Assembly: GCF_003234565.1 (NCBI RefSeq)
Contig: NZ_QKTU01000009.1
Location: forward strand, 56,394 to 120,393
Origin: Curtobacterium sp. MCBD17_013
GTDB taxonomy: Bacteria; Actinomycetota; Actinomycetes; Actinomycetales; Microbacteriaceae
Direction of reading: 5' to 3'
Length of the DNA: 64,000 nucleotides
Made by a program: the position numbers and the translations under genes. Positions 53,654 to 62,807 of the stretch are shown one piece after another; positions within the stretch are counted from its first letter, which is position 1; the number at the start of each line of letters is the position of its first letter. Under the pieces are notes generated by a model. The model saw only the letters and a program-made list of their open reading frames with translations, was not told the DNA's origin and ran no database searches.

Positions 53654-53772
53654 AGTTCGTTTCGACTTGTCTGTCAGTCGTCGGCGTCGATCTCCTCGGC
53701 GGGGAGGTCCACTTCCTCTTCAGTGCCAGCGGCACTTCCGTCGGCGAGGGCGGCCCAGTCCACGGCTGCGCC

Positions 53773-55005
53773 CTAGATGTCTCCGGAGAAGACGTCGTCG
53801 GCGATGAACCCTCCAGGGATACCCGCGTTGGGGGCGATGCCGGTGTTGGTCTCGGGGTCGTAGAGGTACCCGTTGGTGATGTCGCGGCGGCGGATGTCAG
53901 GGATGGTGCGTGGTGCGTACGGCTGGCCGAACTTGTGGGTGTTGATGCGGCGAAGGTTGGCGGCGAAGATCAGCATGGAGACCATCACGTATTGCTGGGA
54001 TGAGCCGCGCGCTCGCCGTCGTCCTTCCGAGCTCAGGGCTTCCTTTGCGTCGTCCTTCACGTATCGGTTCGCTGACTCGATCATGTTGCGGGCGTGGCTG
54101 TACAGCTTCTTCCACGTCTTGGTGCCGAAGCGGACAGCTTGGATGTACTTCGCGTCGGTGGCGAGTGGGAACGTGACGGACGCCTTGTTGGTGCAGATGG
54201 GCAGGCGGCGGTCGGGCAGCTGGCTCTCGAGGACGGGGAACGGTGTCTTCGTGCGGCGGCGCTTGTCCTTAATGAGGTCCCACTCGGCTTTGCGTTGGCC
54301 TTGCCGCCACGGGCAGTCGAGGGTTGCGTTCGGGCCGATGGCCGGGCACATCATTGGCACATCTCCTCGGGCGTCTGGCTTCTGCTTCCGGCGCAGGAGG
54401 TACTTCTCGCGGCTGTCGATGCGCGTGCGCCACGTTTCGAAGTCGATTCTGTGGGCGCGGACGTCCTTCGTGGCGTTGATGAGATCGGCTGGCATCGCAG
54501 GGCAGTACCAAGCTCCCTCGACCTGAATCGCGCCCATGTAGCCGCCCTTCTCTCCGAGCTGGTCGACCTTGTAGTCAGCGGTCGATTGTGCTCGCGCCCA
54601 ACTGAGAATCGATACTTGCTCTCGCGCGGTGTAGGGCGCAGACGGGTTGCTCGCCGGCAGGGGCGGGAGCCGCTTCGCTGGGATCGTGGCAAAGAACTTG
54701 GCAATGCGCAGCAGAATCGACCGTCGATTCCCGCGGGCCGCTGCGGTGAGCTGGCCGCAGCCGACCTGGATGTAGTACGCAATGACGCTTCGATCCAGCA
54801 TCGCCCGTGTCTCGAGCGGAAGCGCAGCGACCTGCCACCCCCAGAGCGCGAACTCAGTCATCGTGTTGTAGACGGTGCCGACCGAGTAGGGGATGTGCCC
54901 CTCGGTTTGCGTAGCGACCTCCCGGACGAAGTCACGGATGGCTTCCCAGTGCGCTGGTTCGATCTTCGGCTGGTACTGATGTGGATCCCGCGACCGCTCC
55001 CCCAT
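53773..55005 (-). CDS. Transposase-like protein of a mobile element (uncertain)
   Basis: Encodes 410 residues. GGYMGAIQVEGAWYCPAMP and the later MMCPAIGPNATLDCPW are Cys/Pro motifs. The C-terminal part, ARNMIESANRYVKDDAKEAL, then RRRARGSSQQYVMVSMLIFAANLRRI, resembles the end of DDE/RNase H-like transposases, where a helix with a glutamate follows the last strand. I cannot place the first two acidic residues, so function is a guess. The start MGERSRDPH is divergent from an XRE-cupin gene. A stop at 53773 is followed in frame by 32 more codons of an acidic tail. Confidence 0.5.
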   Translation of the reverse strand: MGERSRDPHQYQPKIEPAHWEAIRDFVREVATQTEGHIPYSVGTVYNTMTEFALWGWQVAALPLETRAMLDRSVIAYYIQVGCGQLTAAARGNRRSILLRIAKFFATIPAKRLPPLPASNPSAPYTAREQVSILSWARAQSTADYKVDQLGEKGGYMGAIQVEGAWYCPAMPADLINATKDVRAHRIDFETWRTRIDSREKYLLRRKQKPDARGDVPMMCPAIGPNATLDCPWRQGQRKAEWDLIKDKRRRTKTPFPVLESQLPDRRLPICTNKASVTFPLATDAKYIQAVRFGTKTWKKLYSHARNMIESANRYVKDDAKEALSSEGRRRARGSSQQYVMVSMLIFAANLRRINTHKFGQPYAPRTIPDIRRRDITNGYLYDPETNTGIAPNAGIPGGFIADDVFSGDI

Positions 55006-55084
55006 GTGGTCAATGTAATGACCGAGGGCCGTTGTGCGGGCCTGTGGTTCGGCGTGTCGCTGGCGTCGTGAGCCGCCGTGATGA

Positions 55085-55705
55085 GTGAATGGGCGCATCG
55101 AGATTCCAGGTCGGGCAACCCTCACGCAGCAAGTGATCAGGGCCGCGGTCAACGCGCTGCCCTCGATGCTGCGCGATCGGCGCGAAGGGCGAATGACTCG
55201 AACGGAGCTCGCGGCTCGGACCGGCATCGAGGTCAGCGCCCTGCGCCGCATCGAGGCCGGACAGCCACCGAGCGTCGAGCAACTGCTGCTCATCTGCGAT
55301 GTGCTCGGCGTCGCCCCATGGGACCTGCTCGGACCGCTGCGCACCGGTGACCCGGCTTCTCGGACTGTCGAGGTACGCAGCAATGGCAACATCTGGCGCT
55401 CCGTCACTCCAGAAGTGACGCTGCCGAATCCGGTGGAGCAAACAATCAAAGCGGGGACACGGGACGCGACAGCGCAGCACGACGGGACGGAGTGGATCTA
55501 CCTTGTCGAGGGGCACCTCGTCGAAGTGAACTTCGGCCGCAACCGCGAACCGCGACTCCTGCGGCCGCACGAGGCGATCGACTTCGACGCCTCGATCCCG
55601 CACTGGCTTTTCGCGGGCCTCGACGACGCCGTCGTCCTTCGACGGCTCACGCGGTCGGGCTTAGACGCACACGTGCCTGAACTGGGTGGAACGTCAGGCC
55701 TCTAA
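55085..55705 (+). CDS. XRE-family regulator with C-terminal cupin domain
   Basis: Encodes 206 residues: a helix-turn-helix (MTRTELAARTGIEVSALRRIEAG, then QPPSVEQLLLICDVLG, about residues 36-78) and a cupin-like barrel (DGTEWIYLVEGHLVEVNFG and LLRPHEAIDFDASIPHWLFAG, about 130-185). Such regulators bind a small ligand in the cupin. It uses a GTG start with no clear ribosome site. It is divergent from the transposase-like gene, 80 bases apart, and may control the island. Confidence 0.82.
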   Translation: MNGRIEIPGRATLTQQVIRAAVNALPSMLRDRREGRMTRTELAARTGIEVSALRRIEAGQPPSVEQLLLICDVLGVAPWDLLGPLRTGDPASRTVEVRSNGNIWRSVTPEVTLPNPVEQTIKAGTRDATAQHDGTEWIYLVEGHLVEVNFGRNREPRLLRPHEAIDFDASIPHWLFAGLDDAVVLRRLTRSGLDAHVPELGGTSGL

Positions 55706-56530
55706 CGGGGCCGGACAGCCACGGGCCAGGCCAGACAGTCACGGGCCGGTCGCGGATGAATAACCGCGTCCATCGTGCGTGCGCTCGATCCGCTCGGACA
55801 CTAACCGCAGGCGGAGAAGCATGGCCGTGGCGACGACGCCGGTGGACAGCGTCACCGACGTGTCAGCACGACACGTCAGATGTGGAACCGTGGGCGAGCA
55901 ATACGATCGTGCCCGCTGTGCCGAGGCGGGCGATGGGGCGTTGAAGAGACAAGCGCACCAAGCACAGGAACAGCACGTACACCCCGACCGCGGCGAGCAC
56001 CACGGCGGTGCTCCGGCTCCGTCGATGTCTCCGGCTCCGTCGATGTCTCCGGCTCCGTCGATGTCTCCGACTCCGTCGATGTCCAGTCGCTCCCGGGCCC
56101 ACAAGGGAAACGGTCTCTTGCCCTCTCTGCTCCGTAATACGACGGCGGCGCCGCCTATGACCGAGAGCAGTACTAACGCGTAGTGACAGTGCCCGGCGCC
56201 GAATTGGAGCATGTCGGGAAGGCTGTCAAAGCACTCGTCCAGCCGATGCTTCGGGGGATCGGCTCGTGGAACTACTGGTCAAATCTCGTGAATGAACTCA
56301 GCTGACACGGACAGGGCCACCCCGACTGATGGCGCTCAGTTCGCCTTCTAGTGCGATGCGAGCGAGGGGCACGTCAGGTCCATGAAGGCGGATGTCCACC
56401 GAGCGGAGATCAACTCGTTGGATGCCGCTCGACGCCCTTAGGCCGGTGCGGTCCCTTTTCGGCCAGTTCGGGTGCCAACTGTGACTCACGTGCCATTTCG
56501 GTGAGTGACGACAAGGTCGTACTGATGGCG
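55706..56530. other. Low-coding stretch with a tandem repeat
   Basis: No intact gene. Leftward, a hydrophobic start MLQFGAGHCHYALVLLSVIG (56212 downward) and, in another frame, AVVLAAVGVYVLFLCLVRL (about 55960-56015) hint at a small membrane protein broken by frameshifts at the repeat of 56011-56082. Evidence is too thin for a pseudogene call. Confidence 0.35.
56011..56082. repeat. Four 18-bp tandem repeats
   Basis: CTCCGGCTCCGTCGATGT is repeated at 56011, 56029 and 56047 exactly and once more at 56065 with G to A. Leftward it codes DIDGAG. Near identity points to recent expansion. Confidence 0.95.
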
Positions 56531-58003
56531 TCAGCGGGAGACCCTGATCAGTTCCACTTCGAGACGGAACTTCGCGTTGCCTTGCTTGTCCGTGCCATTG
56601 GGTCGCGCGACGGTGGTGAACTCGTCCTGTCCGAGGTCGTTCTCGACTTCCTCGATCAGGCTCGCACGGATGTAGCGGATTGCATCTGGGTCGATGGGGA
56701 TGTCATGCAGGGCGGTCATCCGGATCAGGGCGGCCGCGAGCTTCTCACCGAGTCGTAGATCACGAGCTGTCCTGCGCTGCCCGCGCTGGCCGTGTTTCAA
56801 GTCGTTCTGCAGTGTCGCGAGGAACTGTGCGACAAGCATCTCGGCGTCGAATGGGGGCCGTGCGAGATTCGACCAGTTTCCTCCGCCAGCGCGTACGCAG
56901 TTGGCAATCGCGTCCACTAGCTTGATCTGATCGTGAGGTGCACCGACGACCCATCCACCGAGTGCTTCCAGGGTGTTGATGAGCAGCATCACCCGAGGCT
57001 CAAGGAACCTGGTGAATCCTGCAAGCGCTTCGATTGCAGACTGCATGGGGTTCCGGAAGGTGTCGTCGTCGAGCCACCGCGCGAACCAGGCCCGCATGCC
57101 GTCTGGACCGAGTGCCGGCATGCCGAACAGTGGCACGGGGAGCTTCGCCGGGTCTTGGAAGGCGCTGTATGCGGTGTCGGCGATGAAGGCCGGCGCCCAG
57201 TCGATCGTGTCCGGTTCTCCTCGCATGTATCTCGTCGGGAACGATTGGCCGCGCACGTGGTGAGTGCGCCACTCCACGCGCTTGCCGTACGCGAGAACGA
57301 GGAGACTTCGCATCGGGTACTGCTGCCACAACAGGATCTCTGGCTGCACGTCCCCGCCGAGCCATTTGGTTTGGATGACGACCTCGTTGTGAACTATGAC
57401 GCCCTCGTCGTTCTCTCGCCACGGTGTGGTTCGCAGCACCTCGTACTGCAGAGCGGAAGCGAAGTCTTCCGCGTCGACCGTCCAAGAGACATGCTCCTCC
57501 ACGCTCCGCGTGAGCACGATCTGCCCGGGATGCTCCTGGTCAGTGTCTGCGACCTCGATGCGACCGAAACCGCTGAAGCGGGCAAGCCCGTCAATCGTCG
57601 AGTAGATCTCCTCCACGCAGAGCACAGAGGGAGCCAGGGGAGTTTCGAGCGCACGAGTGATGCGTTCTTCGGCCGTTCCCGTCGGAAGCACTTTCGGGTA
57701 CTGGCAGATCGCGTTCCGTGCTCTCCCTCTCGTAACGCGGATCGTGCTGCCGTGCCGGCCTGTGTAGCGCACGTCCGAGAGGGTCACCGGCCCGCGGTCA
57801 TCGACGAACAGCAGGTCGACGCCGCCGCGCCCGGGCTTGAGCCACTCCTCGATGACCGCGTACTGCGGTTGCTGGGGTGATGCCGGCACGGCGATCTCCG
57901 GACCCAGTTCCGTCCAGGTCAGCGAGGCGGCGATGAGGTCGGGGTGCTTACCGTCGCTGAGTAAGCCTGTTCTGACGTCATTGGCGCGGAGCACGTTATC
58001 CAT
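56531..58003 (-). CDS. ApeA-like HEPN-domain protein, candidate abortive-infection factor
   Basis: Encodes 490 residues. The N-terminal 350 residues are mostly beta (FGRIEVADTDQEHPGQIVLT, then HNEVVIQTKWLGGDV), like the ApeA N-terminal domain; the last 130 are helical with LINTLEALGGW, LVAQFLATLQNDLKHGQRG and LAAALIRMTALHDIPIDPD, the pattern of the ApeA-type HEPN domain. ApeA proteins stop phage growth by RNA cleavage. At the place of the usual R-N-x-x-x-H motif this protein has Q399-N-D-L-K-H404, so the arginine is replaced; R428-MTAL-H433 is a second R-x4-H. It stands alone, leftward, in the island. Family call is moderate. Confidence 0.6.
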   Translation of the reverse strand: MDNVLRANDVRTGLLSDGKHPDLIAASLTWTELGPEIAVPASPQQPQYAVIEEWLKPGRGGVDLLFVDDRGPVTLSDVRYTGRHGSTIRVTRGRARNAICQYPKVLPTGTAEERITRALETPLAPSVLCVEEIYSTIDGLARFSGFGRIEVADTDQEHPGQIVLTRSVEEHVSWTVDAEDFASALQYEVLRTTPWRENDEGVIVHNEVVIQTKWLGGDVQPEILLWQQYPMRSLLVLAYGKRVEWRTHHVRGQSFPTRYMRGEPDTIDWAPAFIADTAYSAFQDPAKLPVPLFGMPALGPDGMRAWFARWLDDDTFRNPMQSAIEALAGFTRFLEPRVMLLINTLEALGGWVVGAPHDQIKLVDAIANCVRAGGGNWSNLARPPFDAEMLVAQFLATLQNDLKHGQRGQRRTARDLRLGEKLAAALIRMTALHDIPIDPDAIRYIRASLIEEVENDLGQDEFTTVARPNGTDKQGNAKFRLEVELIRVSR

Positions 58004-58504
58004 GCCTTCAAGCTAAGCGGTGAAACCACCGAGCGGCCTGGCGGGCCGGTCCTGATTGGCCAACTCACGAAAAAGGAGCAGCCCCGTCTGCTCCTTCGGC
58101 GGCGTCGACCCGCCGGAGCGGCGTGAGACCGTTCGACGGTTGACCGGCGAAGCACAACGGCAGCGGACGTCCGGCAGCTGACGGGGTGGCCATCTGCTAT
58201 CCAGTTGCGACGCGATGACCGGCGGCCGACATCACAGGTGCCCGCAATGGTCTTGCACAACGCCGACGGGTCAAGAGACCGCCTCCTCGAACTGGCACAA
58301 GCCACTGACGCAACGATCGCCGCTTACCTGATGGGGCTGCTGGGTCTCAGCGCGGCATGTCAGCGCCGGTCGGCCGCAGCGATGCGCACCCCCTACTGAC
58401 CTGCTGCCTAAGTTGGGCACCAGGGCGCAAGCAAGACCAGCAGACTGCCGCAGTGTCACATCAAGTTTGCGCGACGGATGCCATCTTCGAAGAGAATTGG
58501 AACC
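58004..58504. other. Gap between two divergent island genes
   Basis: No convincing gene; a 64-codon rightward frame near 58205-58399 lacks support. Presumably holds the divergent promoters of the HEPN and nuclease-like genes. Confidence 0.35.
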
Positions 58505-59914
58505 GTGAGTGACGCGACCCGCCCCTTCAGCACGTTCGTCCGCGACCACCGTCCCCTGTCAGGGTATCTGGAACAGAAAGCGGGTCAGATCGACCGCGCT
58601 ATTCGCGATCTGAGGACCACGGAGGAGCTTGAGGAGTTCGCCCGGGACCGGCTGCCCACGATGGTTACCGAGGCGAGGACGGCGCCTCCTCGGCTTGGCG
58701 GGGGTCGAAGCGCTCGAGTAGATCCCAGAGAGTTTGTCCGTCGACGCGATGGCTCCCACGCGTCGGTTGCCCGGCACTGGGCTGCATTCGAGATTGAAGG
58801 CGACGCGGAAGCTCTTACCTACTGGCCGGACGCGCACCCCACGCTGCCAACCTCGGACGAGGAGCCGTCGCCGACCGCGGCGCTGACTCTCGACAACTTT
58901 GCCGACGCATGGCAGATCGGTTATCCAAGCGAGACCGGTCTACCCATGCTCTACACCTCGCTGTACCTGACCGTGGACGAGGAAGCAGCGAGGGTTGATG
59001 CGCGGGGCATGATCACCGACCGGCGTAGCCGTGTTACTCCCATTGTCGAAGCGATCGCCACTCAGGCGAACGAGTTCAACGACGCACTGGACGCTCGAAT
59101 CCGGGAGCGCCTTGACGGCATGCGGGACGAGTTCCGCAACCGCGAGGAGATCACGGCATCACTGGATTTCCCCTACGAGTGGCTTGCTGAACCGCTGGCT
59201 CTCGATGTCAACGCGGCGTCCGCGGGCGGGGAGGACGTGGGCACGTCCGCTGACGTTGCCCCGGGAGCGCCAAACGAAGATGAGGACCCTGACGTGGCGC
59301 CCGCGGAGACGACTTCTACGGCCGGATTGACGATGTCGATCGCGTCCAGACTGGCGGAGCGGACGTTCGAGCAAGTGCAGCAGATCATTCGCATCTGGGC
59401 GAACAGCGTCGAACGATACCCGCGGAGCTTCGCCGGCCTGAACGAAGACCAGATCAGCGATCTGCTCGCCGCCACGCTCAACGCGACGACCCCGGGCGCG
59501 AACCGCGAGGTCTATTCCCACTCTGGAAAGTCCGACATCTTCGTGCGCGCAGACGTTCTCAGCGAAGGACGGGGCCCGGAGAAGATCCTCATCATCGAGT
59601 CCAAGTGGGCTACGAGCAAGACCGTGGTGCAGACCGCGCTCGATCCTCAACTATTCGGATACCTCACCGCGAAGGACACCGCTGCGATTCTTCTTGTTCT
59701 CATCGGGCAACATGACTTCGAGAAGAAGCGCGGTCAGGTCCTCGAGCAACTTCAAGAGGTCGAGGGCTTCGAACAAGCCGGAGATTCCGCCGTCTCCGAA
59801 TGGCCGATTCTCCGCTTCGCGCGTGAGGGACGCACGGTCCGGATCTGCGTCGCGCCAGTCCACCTGGACCGCACCAACGGTGCTGAGGACGCTCGCGCTC
59901 GCGGCGGGGAATGA
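58505..59914 (+). CDS. PD-(D/E)XK nuclease-like protein of unknown family
   Basis: Encodes 469 residues. About 330-370 read SHSGKSDIFVRADV and PEKILIIESKWATSK: Asp344, Glu365 and Lys367 make the D...ExK core of PD-(D/E)XK nucleases, preceded by a helix with a glutamate and QISDLLAATLNA. The first half is helical and contains a Pro/Glu/Asp/Ala linker (about 240-275). The GTG at 58505 (MSDATRPF) is chosen; ATG at 58478 is possible. Restriction-like nucleases of this form are common in defence regions, but no partner methylase or NTPase is adjacent. Target unknown. Confidence 0.7.
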   Translation: MSDATRPFSTFVRDHRPLSGYLEQKAGQIDRAIRDLRTTEELEEFARDRLPTMVTEARTAPPRLGGGRSARVDPREFVRRRDGSHASVARHWAAFEIEGDAEALTYWPDAHPTLPTSDEEPSPTAALTLDNFADAWQIGYPSETGLPMLYTSLYLTVDEEAARVDARGMITDRRSRVTPIVEAIATQANEFNDALDARIRERLDGMRDEFRNREEITASLDFPYEWLAEPLALDVNAASAGGEDVGTSADVAPGAPNEDEDPDVAPAETTSTAGLTMSIASRLAERTFEQVQQIIRIWANSVERYPRSFAGLNEDQISDLLAATLNATTPGANREVYSHSGKSDIFVRADVLSEGRGPEKILIIESKWATSKTVVQTALDPQLFGYLTAKDTAAILLVLIGQHDFEKKRGQVLEQLQEVEGFEQAGDSAVSEWPILRFAREGRTVRICVAPVHLDRTNGAEDARARGGE

Positions 59915-60298
59915 GAAGTGCGTCCCGGAGTCAAGTTCCGACTAGTCCGCCGGCAGGGCGCTTCGCGCATTTTTTCGAGTTCCAGTCCCGTGGGGGCGTG
60001 AGCACCGCTGAGCCGTTCCTTGACCGTCATCGCCGGAAAAGTTGCGGAACCGGTGCCGAACCGAACGGTGAGGAGGCGGTCGAACTTGGCCTGCCCTCGA
60101 TGCTTCACTAGCTCTCCGTCGGTCGCGAGCATTCTGGGCAGATCGACCGATCGGATCAGACGGTACTTTAGGTGCAGACGGGCGCGGCAGCGACCGATCT
60201 CGATGCCACGTATTGGTGCAGTTGACGTCACCAGAGGCTCCAGGTGCGCCCTCTTCGGGCGGTTCTTCGACGGCGGTGTGACTCCTTACAATGAGCGT
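59915..60298. other. Gap before the zinc-ribbon gene
   Basis: No gene recognised. A three-codon frame ATG-AGC-GTA-TGA (60291-60302) overlaps the next start as ATGA and might couple translation. Confidence 0.35.
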
Positions 60299-61834
60299 AT
60301 GACCACCGCCGGGCCGACACGTCGCTATCTCCTCGACGTACGTCCCGACCTCGTCGCGCAACTACACCCGACCCGCAACCCGCACCTTGACATTCTGCAC
60401 CTAACGCCGGGTTCCGCGAAGAAGGTGTGGTGGGTGGGCCCGTGTGGCCACGAATGGGACGCGGCGATCAATACACGCACAAACGGTAGCAATTGCCCCT
60501 ACTGCGCGAACGCCCGCGTCCTAGCCGGCTTCAACGACCTCGCATCGCAGCGACCGGACCTCCTCAAGCAGTGGCACCCGACGAGAAACACCCTCGACCC
60601 GACCACACTCGCGCCGCAGACCGGCAAGCGTGCGTGGTGGGTATGCCCCGAGGGACACGAATGGGAAGCAATCATCCGGAACCGGTACAACGGCAACGGC
60701 TGTCCGATATGCAAGGAGCCGCGAGGCGAAGAGTTTGCTGCTGCCAAGCGTGCTCGTCGTGCGCTCGGTCGCCCTGTGAAGCACCGCGAGAAGATTGCAG
60801 GGACCCTGCCGCAGGGCCTGATCCCCGGCCTCAACGACATGGAGACCCTTCGACCTGATCTCGCCTTGGAGTTCCACCCGACGAAGAACGCGCCCATCGC
60901 GCCGTCGACTGTGAGCGCGGGCACCGGAGCGCGGCTTTGGTGGCGCTGTGAGGAAGGGCACGAGTGGGACCAGACCGGCAATGCGCGCACGTCGCTCGGA
61001 CTCGGCTGCCCGGTTTGTGAAGCCACTACTGCCATCGCGTCAGGCAAGAAGCGAGCCGGCTCGGGGCGCGCATTGCACGTCGGCATCAACGATCTCGCAT
61101 CCCGTCGGCCTGACATCGCCGCGGAATGGCACCCTACGAAGAACGGCGTGAGGACGCCGGCGGACGTCACGTCGTCGACGGGAGTGAAGGCGTGGTGGCT
61201 TGATGAGTTCGGCCACGAGTGGGACGCCGTCGTCGCCAGCCGCACCGGTGGTGGCGTGGGCTGCCCAATCTGCTCCGGCCACCGCACACTTGCTGGCTTC
61301 AACGACCTTGCCAGCCAACGACCGGACGTCGCAGCGTCCTGGCACCCCACGAAGAACGGTGAGCTCACCCCGACAGAGCTGAGTGTCTACTCGAACCGCA
61401 TCGTCTGGTGGCAGGACGCGGAAGGGCACGAGTGGAAGTCGACCGTTAACAATCGCTCCCACGACCAGGGCTGCCCGGTGTGTGCCGACCGCGGCTTTCA
61501 ACAGTCGAAACCGGGCTTTGTCTACTTCCTCGAGCACACAGATTTCCGCGCGTTCAAGGTGGGGATCACCAACGAGGGCACCGTCCGCCTCGACCTGTTC
61601 CAGATCGAGGGCTGGGAAATCTTGAACCTTGAGCACTTCCGGCGCGGCGTCGACGCTATGCAGGTGGAAGCTGCGATCAAGCGCTGGTGGCGAAAGGACC
61701 TTGGTCTTCCGATATGGCTCGGACCCGAAGACATGTCCCGCACCTCCGGATGGACCGAGACCATCTCAAGCGACGAACTCACCGCCCGTCAATGCATTGA
61801 GCGCATCCGCGCTGAAGCCGCACTCTTCCGCTGA
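60299..61834 (+). CDS. Five-fold zinc-ribbon (DUF4379-like) protein with GIY-YIG-like C-terminus
   Basis: Encodes 511 residues. Five copies (about 15-69, 85-138, 185-240, 270-325, 341-395) of RPDhhxxWHPTKN...WWxCxxGHEW......GCPxC form treble-clef zinc ribbons of the DUF4379 kind. The first cysteine is kept in copies 2 and 3, shifted in copy 1 and replaced by Asp302 and Asp373 in copies 4 and 5. The end (PGFVYFLEHTDFRAFKVGITN, then MQVEAAIKRWWR) has the strand order and the downstream glutamate of GIY-YIG nucleases. Such fusions suggest a DNA-binding ribbon array steering a nuclease. It stands alone after the PD-(D/E)XK gene; no clear ribosome site. Biological role unknown; defence is inferred from place and fold. 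Confidence 0.72.
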   Translation: MTTAGPTRRYLLDVRPDLVAQLHPTRNPHLDILHLTPGSAKKVWWVGPCGHEWDAAINTRTNGSNCPYCANARVLAGFNDLASQRPDLLKQWHPTRNTLDPTTLAPQTGKRAWWVCPEGHEWEAIIRNRYNGNGCPICKEPRGEEFAAAKRARRALGRPVKHREKIAGTLPQGLIPGLNDMETLRPDLALEFHPTKNAPIAPSTVSAGTGARLWWRCEEGHEWDQTGNARTSLGLGCPVCEATTAIASGKKRAGSGRALHVGINDLASRRPDIAAEWHPTKNGVRTPADVTSSTGVKAWWLDEFGHEWDAVVASRTGGGVGCPICSGHRTLAGFNDLASQRPDVAASWHPTKNGELTPTELSVYSNRIVWWQDAEGHEWKSTVNNRSHDQGCPVCADRGFQQSKPGFVYFLEHTDFRAFKVGITNEGTVRLDLFQIEGWEILNLEHFRRGVDAMQVEAAIKRWWRKDLGLPIWLGPEDMSRTSGWTETISSDELTARQCIERIRAEAALFR

Positions 61835-61972
61835 AGCGGGACCTCGGTCCGTCGAACGCACGGTTATTCATCGACTCACGCTGGTGCAGGCGATCCCAAG
61901 ACTGCTCTCCGCCGTGCCCGATAGACCCCCAAACGAGCCGCACTGATCCGGCCGGCCTGTGCCCCGGGCGAA

Positions 61973-62413
61973 TCAGGCCGCAGAGACAAACAGCGGCCGG
62001 TACGCGGCGTCACCGTCCGCACGCGGGAACCGGCGCCACCCAACCGACGCCCAGAATACGTCGGCGCCCTCCGAAAATGCGAACATCGTCTGGTCCGCGT
62101 AGGGAGCGCGGAGAAATCGGACCGCCGCCCGGCCGATGCCGGAACGTCGACGATCCGCCCGCACCTCGAAGAACGTCACCTCAGCTCCCGGCATCGGTGT
62201 GCGCAGCCCCAGGTAGTCCGCGAAGATCGTCCCGTTCGGATCGACCTCGACGCGGGCAAGCTCGTCACCGCCGTCGAACACGGAGAACGTGTCCACTCGC
62301 ACGTCCGTTGCACGCTTCAGCCGTTGTCCCCACCAGGTGGTGCTGAACCCGGCGACATCCGCTTCGAACGCGGACTGGTAGTCCGCGGGCTGGAACACCT
62401 GCCGCAGTTCCAT
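61973..62413 (-). CDS. GNAT family N-acetyltransferase
   Basis: Encodes 146 residues: TFSVFDGGDELARVEVDPNG, VTFFEVRADRRRSGIGRAAVRFL (the acetyl-CoA motif R-R-x-G-I-G) and the end FWASVGWRRFP. It is a small single-domain acetyltransferase; substrate unknown. GGAAAGGAG before the ATG sets the start MELRQVF. It follows the zinc-ribbon gene in the opposite direction. Confidence 0.82.
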   Translation of the reverse strand: MELRQVFQPADYQSAFEADVAGFSTTWWGQRLKRATDVRVDTFSVFDGGDELARVEVDPNGTIFADYLGLRTPMPGAEVTFFEVRADRRRSGIGRAAVRFLRAPYADQTMFAFSEGADVFWASVGWRRFPRADGDAAYRPLFVSAA

Positions 62414-62546
62414 ACGCACTCCTTTCCTCGCCGGTCGGCTTCCTTGGCCAGTTAGACCCCAGGGCTGAGGATACCGTCGTGCTACAGGAGGCCTCTCGCC
62501 CGAAGACCACCACATGCGTAAGATGTAGGGCCGGTACGGGCTGGCG

Positions 62547-62807
62547 ATGTACCACGGCAATGTCCTTGAAGCAGCGGTAAAGAACGCGCTGCTGACCGCG
62601 CAGCTCGCCGACAGACGGTTCACAACTTCTGAAGAGTTCCGTCAGGCCGAGGGACGACAGTTCCGGTTGGTACTCGGCCGAATTGTAGACAAGCTTGCCC
62701 CATTCATCGACACCCGCACATCGGCCCCGCCACGGCTCAGTCGAGCGCAACCATCAGGATGGGTCCAGTGGCCGCGCATCGGTCTCAGCTCGGGAACCCG
62801 TTCCTGA
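62547..62807 (+). CDS. Small hypothetical protein (doubtful)
   Basis: Encodes 86 residues; the first 60 look protein-like (MYHGNVLEAAVKNALLTAQL, then FRLVLGRIVDKLAPFID), the rest less so, and the frame runs into the end of the opposing gene. No family recognised and no clear ribosome site. The surrounding 62414-62784 holds nothing else I can support. Confidence 0.3.
   Translation: MYHGNVLEAAVKNALLTAQLADRRFTTSEEFRQAEGRQFRLVLGRIVDKLAPFIDTRTSAPPRLSRAQPSGWVQWPRIGLSSGTRS

Noticed and set aside
58205..58399. 64-codon frame between the HEPN and nuclease-like genes
   Set aside because: No ribosome site, no similarity to a known family, short.
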